The notes beneath the pieces are model-generated. The model was not told the DNA's origin. It did no database searches and saw only the letters and a program-made list of their open reading frames with translations. The translations under genes were made by a program, and so were the position numbers. Source: JANMEX01 sp049696015 (GTDB lineage: Bacteria > Pseudomonadota > Alphaproteobacteria > Rhizobiales > Rhizobiaceae). From it: DNA of 37,777 bases. The stretch's first letter is position 1. Each line of letters opens with the position of its first letter. This document shows, in pieces, positions 24,034 to 33,029 of this stretch. The stretch spans positions 1 through 37,777 of the forward strand of contig JBAVTG010000188.1 in the NCBI GenBank assembly GCA_049696015.1. Reading direction: 5' to 3'.

Positions 24034-25044
24034 TCAAACCGTCCAGCGCTTGCCGCTGAGATTGATGCCGAAGCCTTGCGGGGTGCGGGCATAGGCAGAC
24101 AGCCCGGCGACAGCCGCCAGAGGGTGCGTGATGACGAAGACCGGGATTTGCGCCATGAAAGCAGAATGGGGTGCCTTGTTTTCAAAGGCGGCGCGCATCT
24201 TGCCTTGCTTCAGCACCGAAACGATTTTCTGGGCAATGCCGCCGGACAGATAAACCCCGCCGCGCGCCATGAAGACCAATGCAAGATCACCGGCAAGACG
24301 GCCAAGATAGGTGGAAAACAGGTCAAGCGTCTCAGTGGCCCGCGCGTCGCTGCCAACAAAAGCTGCGGCGGTCACCTGTTGCGGCTCGCTCAGCAAGGAC
24401 GTGACGCCATCGGCTTGACAGACGGCAAGGTAGAGATTGACCAGCCCGCGCCCGCACAGGATCTGCTCGCCGGACACGCGCCCCTCCAGCTGTTCAATGT
24501 GCGGGAAAACCTGATAATCGCGTGCATCGCGCGGCCCCATGTCGACATGGCCGCCCTCGCCAGGCACTGGATACCAGGTGCCGGAAATATTGATCAGGCC
24601 CGCAACACCAAGGCCGGTGCCGGGACCAAGGACGACCCGGCTGGCGCCAGCCTCTGCTGCGCCGCCGCCGATCTGCTCCAGATGCTCTGGCCCCAATGAG
24701 GCGACAGCCAGGGCCTGCGCCTCAAAGTCATTGATGACAACAATGTCGACAAGGCCAAGCATGGTCATCATCACCTTGGGGCGGACAACCCAAGGACAAT
24801 TGGTCAATTCGATTTCATCGCCGCTGATCGGCCCGGCAATGGCGAGAATTGCGGTTTTGGGAGCGGCCGGACACTTGGGCAGGATGGCATCGCGGATGGC
24901 AATATCAATGTTGGCAAAATCGGCGGTGCGGACATTGTCGAACGCGACGGATTGGCCGTCAGCAGACAGGATCAATGCAAAACGGGCATTGGTGCCGCCA
25001 ATATCGCCGACCAGTACCGGAAACTCGAATGCACTGCCGCTCAT
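24034..25044 (-). CDS. glk: Glucokinase (Glk family)
   Basis: A 336-residue ATP-dependent glucokinase of the bacterial Glk family, distinct from the ROK kinase at 34492. The phosphate-binding loop LVGDIGGTNARFAL is at about residues 10-24, the sugar-site aspartate lies in VVINDFEAQA, the second phosphate loop reads VLGPGTGLGVAGL, and VYLSGGIAQKI lies in the adenosine region. It overlaps mgsA by four bases (25041-25044), so the two are co-translated. Confidence 0.93.
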   Translation of the reverse strand: MSGSAFEFPVLVGDIGGTNARFALILSADGQSVAFDNVRTADFANIDIAIRDAILPKCPAAPKTAILAIAGPISGDEIELTNCPWVVRPKVMMTMLGLVDIVVINDFEAQALAVASLGPEHLEQIGGGAAEAGASRVVLGPGTGLGVAGLINISGTWYPVPGEGGHVDMGPRDARDYQVFPHIEQLEGRVSGEQILCGRGLVNLYLAVCQADGVTSLLSEPQQVTAAAFVGSDARATETLDLFSTYLGRLAGDLALVFMARGGVYLSGGIAQKIVSVLKQGKMRAAFENKAPHSAFMAQIPVFVITHPLAAVAGLSAYARTPQGFGINLSGKRWTV

Positions 25045-25433
25045 ATGTCTTCACCCTTGCCGCTGACCGGCAGCATCGTTTTGAACAGCAGTTCCGCCGT
25101 TGCCCGGTTCAGCGCCATCGGTATGTCATAAACCAGCGCCAGACGCATCAGGGCTTTGACATCAACATCGTGCGGCATGGGGGTCAGCGGATCGACAAAA
25201 AAGATCAATGCATCAATCCGCGCTTCGGCAATCAAAGCGCCGATTTGCTGGTCGCCGCCTAGCGGGCCGCTCTTGAGGCGCATAATGGCAAGCTCCGGGC
25301 AGGCGGCAAGCACGAGGCCGCCAGTGGTGCCGGTTGCCGCAATATCATGGCCGATAAGCTCCGTGCGATGGGCAAGCGCAAACGCCACCATATCGTCCTT
25401 CTTCTGATCATGTGCGATCAGCGCCAGCCGCAT
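25041..25433 (-). CDS. mgsA: Methylglyoxal synthase
   Basis: A 130-residue enzyme that converts dihydroxyacetone phosphate to methylglyoxal and phosphate. Catalytic positions are visible: H8 in LIAHDQKKDDM, D61 in GGDQQIG, and D81, H88 and D91 in DPLTPMPHDVD. The start at 25433 has GGGAGGG close upstream; a longer in-frame start at 25457 would consume it. It is the first gene of the mgsA-glk pair. The enzyme vents triose phosphate when phosphate is short, which is notable with two DHAP-forming pathways close by. Confidence 0.95.
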   Translation of the reverse strand: MRLALIAHDQKKDDMVAFALAHRTELIGHDIAATGTTGGLVLAACPELAIMRLKSGPLGGDQQIGALIAEARIDALIFFVDPLTPMPHDVDVKALMRLALVYDIPMALNRATAELLFKTMLPVSGKGEDI

Positions 25434-25528
25434 GTAACCCTCCCGGCGGTTGATCAATTTGAAACCGCTTTAAATGCATCTAACAAACCTTCGGGAAGTT
25501 GAAAAGCGCCCGGACCAAACCGTTGTGC

Positions 25529-26455
25529 TTACTGCAAGCCCAAAGTCACGTCAGCGGCAGATGCCGGAGCGGCGGCGTCGAGAACTTGCGCACAGACCGG
25601 CGGCAGGTCCTTGAGTGTTACAATCTTGGGCTTGACTGGTTTGGCCGGCTTTTTCGCTGGTTTCCACGGCTCGTCAGTGAACCACCAGGCCAGATCCTTG
25701 CCGCAGCCATCACCGGCGGCCACAGCCGCTTGCCCCTTGCAGCCGACGGAGCCGGGCGGACATTTGATGCGCATGTGGAAATGGTAGTTATGGCCCCAAT
25801 AGGGACGGACCTTGGAGAGCCATGTCCGGTCGCCTGTGACGGTGTCGCACAGCTTTTTCTTTATGCCCGGATGCACAAGTATCCGCTCAACCTGCGGGTA
25901 TGAGGCGGCCGTCTTCAGGATCGCCGCTTGACCGGGCGTCCAGATGTCGGGGTCAACATACAGCGAATCGCCTTTGAGCATCGAAGTCGCGGACAGATCC
26001 TCGCGCTCTTGTTTTGTCAGCGTGCGGCCCGGCATCGGGGTGAGCCATATATCGGCATCAAGGCCGATCTGGTGCGAGGCGTGGCCAGTCAGCATCGGGC
26101 CGCCGCGCGGCTGGGATATGTCGCCAACCAAGAGCCCGCCCCAACCCGCCTTCTGGCCATCAAGCGCAAGCTGTTGCACGGTCTTGATCAGGTCCGGATG
26201 GCCCCAGTTGCGGTTGCGCGACAGGCGCATCACCTGCCATGCCGGACCATCCACTGGAATGGCAACGCCGCCTGCAAGGCAGCCCTTTGAATAAAACCCG
26301 GCAGACTGAGGCTGCATCAGGGCAGGAAGCTTCTGCGCGCCAAACAGTTTCTTGGCGGGAACATCTTGTGCAAACGCCGGCAAAACCAAGGCCATGCCTA
26401 TAGCGGCGGAGCCGATCAGTCGCAACGACTCGCGAAGGAAAGCTGCATACATCAT
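25529..26455 (-). CDS. mepA: Penicillin-insensitive murein endopeptidase (MepA type)
   Basis: A 308-residue secreted zinc peptidase that cuts D-alanyl-diaminopimelate cross-links in peptidoglycan. A signal peptide ends near PAFAQDV (about residue 30). Zinc-site segments are TGHASHQIGLDADIWLTP and NYHFHMRIKCP, matching the lysostaphin-type (LAS) fold of MepA. Six cysteines in the mature part could form disulfides. The C-terminal 45 residues are proline- and lysine-rich (KPAKKPAKPVKPK), then alanine-rich. GAGG just before the ATG pair (26455, 26452) fixes the start region; the exact ATG is uncertain by one codon. Confidence 0.92.
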   Translation of the reverse strand: MMYAAFLRESLRLIGSAAIGMALVLPAFAQDVPAKKLFGAQKLPALMQPQSAGFYSKGCLAGGVAIPVDGPAWQVMRLSRNRNWGHPDLIKTVQQLALDGQKAGWGGLLVGDISQPRGGPMLTGHASHQIGLDADIWLTPMPGRTLTKQEREDLSATSMLKGDSLYVDPDIWTPGQAAILKTAASYPQVERILVHPGIKKKLCDTVTGDRTWLSKVRPYWGHNYHFHMRIKCPPGSVGCKGQAAVAAGDGCGKDLAWWFTDEPWKPAKKPAKPVKPKIVTLKDLPPVCAQVLDAAAPASAADVTLGLQ

Positions 26456-26535
26456 GTCCTCATATCGTTTTCCGTCCAATTGGCCGGGGCAAAACCAGAC
26501 TATTTACGCTTCACGCCAACTTGGCCAGAAACTGG

Positions 26536-27410
26536 CTAACGCCCGTCACGCCAAGAGCCATCTTCCCAAAGCGCCGCCAGCGCTGATCGGTACTCCGGGT
26601 AACGCAGCGCATAACCAGCTGACTTCAACTTTACATTCGATACCCGCTTCACCTCGCCGTAGAAAGAGCGCGCCATGGGCGAAAGTATGACCGAATCATA
26701 ATCCAATTCCGGCGGCGGCGAAACGCCCATCATTTCAGCGGCAAAAGTCACCACATCCTGAGGCGGTGCAGGCTCGTCATCGGTAATGTTGAAGATACCG
26801 CCAAGCTTTCTGCTAGCCAAAAAGCGCGCCGCACCGGCGATGTCTTCGACATGGATACGGTTGAACACCTGGCCTTTCTTGATCAGGCGCTTGGCAGAGC
26901 CATCCGCCAGATTGCAAAACGTATTGCGCCCCGGTCCGTAAATTCCCGAGAGGCGAAGGATAGCGATGGGGACGGTCTTGGAATCGGCGAACGCCTGCCA
27001 TGCAGCTTCCGACTTCAGCCGCACAATCGAGCGGCCGGAAGCCGGTCGGCACGGTGTTGTTTCTTCAACCCAGGCGCCCTCATGATCGCCGTAAACGCCC
27101 ACTGTGGACAAATAGCCGATCCATTTCAGATTGGGCATTGCCGCCGAGAGCGCAGCGCCATGCTGCGGCACCAGCGGGTCGCCGCTATGGTCTGGACCGA
27201 TCGAAATGATGAGGTGCGTGGCAGCAGACAGGCGGCCGGTCAGCGCAGCATCCAGCTGGCCGTCAAAGCGCAGCGCTTCCAATCCGGCAGCGTGCAATAT
27301 TTCAAACTTCGCCTCGTTGCGGGTCGTGCCGGCGACGGGCGCGCCAGTGGCGGCAAGTTGCCTGCCGATCTCTATGCCTGAAAACCCCGCGCCAAAAATG
27401 AACCAATTCC

Positions 27411-27414
<4 letters not shown>
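26536..27414 (-). CDS. NAD-dependent epimerase/dehydratase-family protein (YeeZ-like), TTG start
   Basis: A 292-residue Rossmann-fold protein of the extended short-chain dehydrogenase group. The cofactor loop is FGAGFSGIEIG (7-17), a variant of GxxGxxG. YLSTVGVYGDHEG includes the serine and tyrosine region, but the usual YxxxK is replaced by a longer stretch (RLKSEAAW), as in YeeZ-like proteins. LRLSGIYGPGRN and FNRIHVEDIAGAA are typical of nucleotide-sugar-epimerase-like folds. The start is a TTG at 27414 that overlaps the queG stop (TTGA). No specific substrate can be named. Confidence 0.85.
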
Positions 27415-28547
<1,133 letters not shown>

Positions 28548-28549
28548 GG

Positions 28550-29242
28550 TCAGAAATCCAGATCCGGATAATGTGCAGCGGGAGCAACGCCGCGCACGCG
28601 GTCACTCAAAAGCGGCCGCATCGCCGGACGCGACTTGACGCGGATGTACCAATCCTTGGCCGCATCCGCATCCTTCCACGATACTTCGCCGATATAATCG
28701 AGCACCGAGACGGTTGCGGCAGCGGCAATGTCGGCAAATGAAAAGCGTGTGCCCGAGAGCCAGTCACGCGTTCCGGCCAGCCAGTTGAGATATTTCATGT
28801 GTTGGCGGATATTGGCGCGCGCCGCGCGCATGGCCGCCGAATCCGGCGCGCCGCCGCCTTCTTCCGCTGTCATCAGCAATTTGAACACGCGCTCGCGGAT
28901 GAGATGGCGCGTGACCTCGTTTTCCATCTTGACCAGAAACCAGTCGCACAGCCGCCGCGCCTCGGCGCGCTCGAACGGATCTTCGGCCAAAAGCCGCCGC
29001 TCACGCTTCAACGCGCCGCGCGTCTCGTCCAGATATTCGGCAATCACCATGGCGCCGGAGAGTGTATGGTTGCGCTCGGCAACCATCACCGGCAGTGTGC
29101 CGGCCGGATTGAGCGTCAGAAATTCACGCCGCCGCGCCCACGGCTTTTCCTCGACCAGATCAAATTCGACACCATATTCGCCCAGCCCAAGCCGGACGAA
29201 GCGGGAAGCAGTGGACATGGGGTGGTGAAATAGTGTGAGCAT
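28550..29242 (-). CDS. Glutathione S-transferase family protein
   Basis: A 230-residue cytoplasmic protein. The N-terminal thioredoxin-like domain starts LTLFHHPMSTASRFVRL, and the glutathione-binding segment is LNPAGTLPVM followed by LSGAMVIAEYLDE. The C-terminal helical domain contains FSFADIAAAATVSVLDYIGEV, the usual N-capping region. The start at 29242 is chosen because the thioredoxin strand begins there; the frame stays open further upstream but the added sequence is antisense to uppP. Substrate unknown. It is the first gene of the GST-queG-epimerase row. Confidence 0.9.
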   Translation of the reverse strand: MLTLFHHPMSTASRFVRLGLGEYGVEFDLVEEKPWARRREFLTLNPAGTLPVMVAERNHTLSGAMVIAEYLDETRGALKRERRLLAEDPFERAEARRLCDWFLVKMENEVTRHLIRERVFKLLMTAEEGGGAPDSAAMRAARANIRQHMKYLNWLAGTRDWLSGTRFSFADIAAAATVSVLDYIGEVSWKDADAAKDWYIRVKSRPAMRPLLSDRVRGVAPAAHYPDLDF

Positions 29243-29363
29243 CGCCCCTGCGCAGGCTGTGATTCGGTCAATCGGGACCGGGTAAGGCTTGTGCCATCCG
29301 CCGGTTTTCATGTTTGGACCTATAGGGTGAACCGCCTTAACTGACAAGCAAGCGGGAGCCATC

Positions 29364-30170
29364 ATGGCCAGTGGAACTATCGTCGAAGCAGCGCTTCTGG
29401 GCATTTTGGAAGGTTTGACCGAGTTCATCCCGGTTTCATCCACGGGACATATCCTGCTTGCGGGACATTTCCTCGGTTTCGAATCAACCGGCAAGACGTT
29501 TGAAGTGCTGATCCAGCTGGGTGCCATCCTCGCCATTCTCACCGTCTATTTCGCCAGGCTGTGGAAAATACTGACAGACCTGCCAACCGATCCGCGCACG
29601 CGGCGCTTCGTCATCGGCGTGCTGATTGCCTTCCTGCCTGCCGCGCTTTTGGGCGTCGCCGGGCACACGATCATCAAGACGGTCTTTTTCGAATCGCCGA
29701 AGCTGATCTGCACCATGCTGCTGCTTGGCGGGCTCGTGCTTTTGGCCGTGGACAAGATGAAGTTCCAGCCGCGCTATACCGACATCGTGGACTATCCGCT
29801 GTCGCTGTGCCTTAAGATCGGCTTGTTTCAATGTCTGGCCTTGATCCCGGGCACCTCGCGTTCCGGCTCGACCATCGTCGGCTCGTTGCTGATGGGAACC
29901 GACAAGCGCTCGGCAGCCGAGTTTTCGTTCTTTCTGGCCATGCCGACAATGGCAGGCGCTTTTGCCTATGACCTGTACAAGAACCGCAATGTGCTTTCGT
30001 TCGATGACGGCATGCTGATCCTGACGGGGTTCGTCTGCGCCTTCATAATGGCCGTGATTGTTGTCCGCTATGTGCTGGATTTCATCACGAAGAACGGGTT
30101 TGGCTTTTTTGCCTGGTGGCGGATCATCGTCGGCGCGGCAGGCCTCATTGCGCTTTACACGGTCGGATAA
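29364..30170 (+). CDS. uppP: Undecaprenyl-diphosphate phosphatase
   Basis: A 268-residue membrane enzyme (BacA/UppP family) that recycles the lipid carrier for cell wall synthesis. Conserved motifs are EGLTEFIPVSSTGHILL (residues 16-32) with the catalytic glutamate, serine and histidine, and LIPGTSRSGSTIV in the middle with the key arginine. About seven to eight membrane segments are evident. GGGAG six bases before the ATG supports the start. The 121-base gap to the divergent glutathione transferase gene should carry both promoters. The 3' end overlaps the convergent TauE/SafE gene by 16 bases. Confidence 0.95.
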   Translation: MASGTIVEAALLGILEGLTEFIPVSSTGHILLAGHFLGFESTGKTFEVLIQLGAILAILTVYFARLWKILTDLPTDPRTRRFVIGVLIAFLPAALLGVAGHTIIKTVFFESPKLICTMLLLGGLVLLAVDKMKFQPRYTDIVDYPLSLCLKIGLFQCLALIPGTSRSGSTIVGSLLMGTDKRSAAEFSFFLAMPTMAGAFAYDLYKNRNVLSFDDGMLILTGFVCAFIMAVIVVRYVLDFITKNGFGFFAWWRIIVGAAGLIALYTVG

Positions 30171-30922
30171 AGTCCGCGAAAAAGCATCTGCAGCGCCAAC
30201 AGCGTCAATATGATCTTGAATGCGAGCCGGAACTTGTCTTCCGGTATCCGGCTAAGCAGCTTTGAACCTGTGAGCGTGCCGGCATAACCGGTGGCAATCA
30301 TCGCTGCGATCAATGGCAACCAGTCGCCAAAGGCAAAACCGGCAATGCCGAACACGATGACTTTCAAGCCGTGATGCACGGTCATGGCGGCAGCGCTGGT
30401 GGCAACCAGCGCCTTGCGGTCATCATGGATCATCGCGCCAAGCACTGAAACCATCAAAGGCCCCGTCGCGCCCAGAAACATCGACAGGCAGGAAATGATG
30501 CCGGATGAAATGGCAAGGCCCGCATTGCCAAGGGATTTCAGTCCGGGAATCTTCACCCAGGTGATGACAAGAATGAATGCGCCAAGCATGGTTTTCATCA
30601 ACGCATCAGGCAATTGCACCACAGTGTAGCCGCCAACAATTGCGCCAATCAGCGAGCCGGCCAGAAACGGCGTCATGATGGAGCGACGCACATGGGCACG
30701 CTGCACGTAAGCCCTTCCGGTGTTGGAGCCGAGCTGCACCAGACCTTGCACCGGAATGAGCGCGGTAACCGGCACAAAAAGGCCCATCAGCGCCAGCATC
30801 ATCACGCCGCCGCCAAGCCCAAAGCTGGCGGTGACGGCAGAGGTGAAGAAACTGGCAATGACCAGAAGCGCTGCAGCGCTTGCGCCGATGCCATCCGGCA
30901 GCAGGAGGGCCGGATCCACCAT
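30155..30922 (-). CDS. TauE/SafE-family membrane transporter
   Basis: A 255-residue inner-membrane protein with about eight hydrophobic segments and the repeated family pattern, visible as FGLGGGVMMLALM near residue 35 and SMFLGATGPLMVSVLG in the second half. Family members export sulfite, sulfoacetate or other organic anions; the substrate here cannot be told. The ATG at 30922 is preferred over the TTG at 30925; both touch the stop of the upstream NDUFA9-like gene (TGA at 30928-30926), so the two are probably co-transcribed. Confidence 0.87.
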   Translation of the reverse strand: MVDPALLLPDGIGASAAALLVIASFFTSAVTASFGLGGGVMMLALMGLFVPVTALIPVQGLVQLGSNTGRAYVQRAHVRRSIMTPFLAGSLIGAIVGGYTVVQLPDALMKTMLGAFILVITWVKIPGLKSLGNAGLAISSGIISCLSMFLGATGPLMVSVLGAMIHDDRKALVATSAAAMTVHHGLKVIVFGIAGFAFGDWLPLIAAMIATGYAGTLTGSKLLSRIPEDKFRLAFKIILTLLALQMLFRGLYPTV

Positions 30923-30925
30923 CAA

Positions 30926-31906
30926 TCAGGAAGCCGGATTGCTCATCGCCGCATATTGGCCGCGCGTGCGGAAGCGCCACAGGTAAGTCGGCAAAATCGC
31001 CTCCATCGTGCGTGGTGCGATGCCCATGCCCTCCAGCGTGCGGCCATCTTTCTTCGCCTTGTCGGAAACCACGTTGTCGACCTTGTTCAGCTTGACCTGA
31101 TCGCGCGTCAGGACCGGGTTAGGCATCAGCCCGGCGATTGCGCCCAGAATGTTGGCCAGCCAAAACGGGACGGACACAAGCAGGCGCTTGCGCTCGATCA
31201 CGGTCAGCATCTGCTCCATCAATTGCTTGAACGAGCGCACTTCAGGCCCGCCAAGCTCATAGACCTTGCCGCCCGCAACTGAACCGTCGACGCACCGGGC
31301 AATCGCCTCGGCCACATCGCCAACATAAACCGGTTGGAATTTGGTTTCGCCTCCGCCGATCAGCGGCAAGGCGGGAGAAAAGCGCGCCATATCGGCAAAC
31401 TTGTTGAAGAAGCCGTCTTCCGGGCCGAATATGATCGATGGCCGCAGGATGACCGCGTCTTTGACGATTTGAAGGACAGCCTCCTCCGCCAGACCCTTGG
31501 TGCGGGCATAGTCGCTTTCTGACCCCTTGTCCGCGCCAATGGCCGAAACATGGGTGAGCCCGGCATTGACAGCGCGGGCAGCCTCGGCAACCGCGCGGGC
31601 GCCGAAATCCTGCACCGCGTCAAAACGCTGCGCGCCGCTTTCATTGAGGATGGCAACAAGGTTGACAACATGATCGGCGCCCTCAACTGCACGGTCCACC
31701 GACCAGCGGAAGCGCAAATTGGCCTGCACCAGCTGGATCTGGCCGACATTGCCGAGCGGCTGCAAGTGGACGGCAAGATCAGGCCTGCGCACGGCAACGC
31801 GGATGCGGTAGCCGCGCTTGGCAAGCGCGCGCACCACATGGCGGCCGACAAAGCCTGAACCGCCGAATACAGTGACGAGTTTGGAGTTGCCGTTCTGTGC
31901 CATCAT
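30926..31906 (-). CDS. NDUFA9-like NAD(P)-binding protein (complex I assembly-type SDR)
   Basis: A 326-residue atypical short-chain dehydrogenase. The cofactor loop is VFGGSGFVGRHVVRAL (residues 14-29); VEGADHVVNLVAIL, GLTHVSAIGADKGSESDYARTKGLAE and LRPSIIFGPEDGFFNKFA are typical of the complex I NDUFA9-like group of alphaproteobacteria, related to a mitochondrial complex I accessory subunit. An enzymatic role is not established for the group. Start at 31906, with another ATG one codon later. It is followed without a gap by the TauE/SafE gene. Confidence 0.88.
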   Translation of the reverse strand: MMAQNGNSKLVTVFGGSGFVGRHVVRALAKRGYRIRVAVRRPDLAVHLQPLGNVGQIQLVQANLRFRWSVDRAVEGADHVVNLVAILNESGAQRFDAVQDFGARAVAEAARAVNAGLTHVSAIGADKGSESDYARTKGLAEEAVLQIVKDAVILRPSIIFGPEDGFFNKFADMARFSPALPLIGGGETKFQPVYVGDVAEAIARCVDGSVAGGKVYELGGPEVRSFKQLMEQMLTVIERKRLLVSVPFWLANILGAIAGLMPNPVLTRDQVKLNKVDNVVSDKAKKDGRTLEGMGIAPRTMEAILPTYLWRFRTRGQYAAMSNPAS

Positions 31907-32000
31907 GGTTCCCGAAATTGCCTGAACTTGCCGCGTTCTTAAGTGATTTTGTGTGCGCCTCCAAGCGCAAAACCGCCGCAGCCTGGAGGCACGCCAAACC

Positions 32001-32987
32001 TCACACGTTCTCCCAGTTACCGGTCTTGCCAGCTTTGAAAATGGCATCGATCAGCTTCTGGTTGGATATGGATTCCTCCAGGGTGAACAGCTTCTGCTTT
32101 CCGCCCTCAGCGGCGCGCACGAAAGCCTCAGCCTCCAGCGCATATTGGTGGATACCCGGAAAGCGGAACACTTGCGCCCCGTCGTGCGACCGATTGTGCA
32201 GTGTGATATGGTCATGGTCATAGAGCGAGGCGTTGAACGGCGCGTGAACTTCGATAAACCCCGCATCGCCGTGAAACACCATCAGCTGGCGGTTGGCCAT
32301 CTGGGTGGACAGGTAGAACGACAATTCGAAATCGCCGAAGTCCGCCCGCACAGATGAGAATGTGTCCGTCTTAAACACCGGATCGAAAACGACCTTGGCC
32401 GAAACTTTTTGTGGCTCTTTTCCGGTGGCAAATCGCGTCGTCACAGTCGGATAAACGCCGATGTCGGGCAATGCGCCGCCGCCCAGTTCAACTATGTTGC
32501 GCATGTTGGTCGGGTCAGTGTTGAAATAGGTGAACGCGCCCTGCACATGGCGCAGCGTGCCGATAGCGCCATTGGCGATGAGATCACGCACCTTGGCCCA
32601 TTGCGGATGGTAGGTGACCATAAAGGCCTCGGAAATGATGACCTTGTTGCGCTCCCGCGCTGCAACCAGCTGGTCGATCTCGCTGGCATTGAGCGAAATC
32701 GGCTTTTCGCACAGGACATGCTTGCCTGCATCGGCGCATTTGATCGTCCATTCCACATGCTGCGAGGTCGGCAGCGGAATGTAAATGCCGTCGATCTCCG
32801 GATCGGCAAGCATGGATTCATACGAGCCATAGGCCTTGAGCGCGCCAAACTGTTTTGCCAGCGCCTCAGCCTTGGCAATTTCGCGCGAAGCAATGCCGGC
32901 AAGCACGCCGTTGCTGGATTGCACGATACCCGGAATGACGTGTTCGCGGCCAATTTTGGCAGTCGATAGAATTCCCCAACGAAACAT
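32001..32987 (-). CDS. Gfo/Idh/MocA-family oxidoreductase
   Basis: A 328-residue NAD(P)-dependent sugar- or polyol-type oxidoreductase. The N-terminal Rossmann part reads WGILSTAKIGREHVIPGI, followed by VLCEKPISLNASE with the family lysine near residue 93. The substrate domain has GGGALPDIGVYPT, in which the aspartate and the region after it supply the acid-base residues. The start at 32987 (MFRWGIL) is preferred because GGAG lies just before it; an in-frame ATG at 32999 has no ribosome site. Substrate unknown. It may work with the minus-strand sugar set upstream, but the NAMPT gene separates them. Confidence 0.9.
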   Translation of the reverse strand: MFRWGILSTAKIGREHVIPGIVQSSNGVLAGIASREIAKAEALAKQFGALKAYGSYESMLADPEIDGIYIPLPTSQHVEWTIKCADAGKHVLCEKPISLNASEIDQLVAARERNKVIISEAFMVTYHPQWAKVRDLIANGAIGTLRHVQGAFTYFNTDPTNMRNIVELGGGALPDIGVYPTVTTRFATGKEPQKVSAKVVFDPVFKTDTFSSVRADFGDFELSFYLSTQMANRQLMVFHGDAGFIEVHAPFNASLYDHDHITLHNRSHDGAQVFRFPGIHQYALEAEAFVRAAEGGKQKLFTLEESISNQKLIDAIFKAGKTGNWENV

Positions 32988-33029
32988 GATTTTCTCCATT
33001 TGTGTGCGGGCCTGGCCCGGTTGAATTGA

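Noticed and set aside
29243..29542. N-terminal extension of the glutathione transferase
   Set aside because: The added 100 residues are antisense to uppP and its promoter region, and the thioredoxin-like domain begins exactly at the ATG at 29242.
31907..32047. N-terminal extension of the NDUFA9-like protein
   Set aside because: The extra 47 residues precede the first strand of the Rossmann fold, are arginine- and cysteine-rich without pattern, and lie in a normal intergenic gap.
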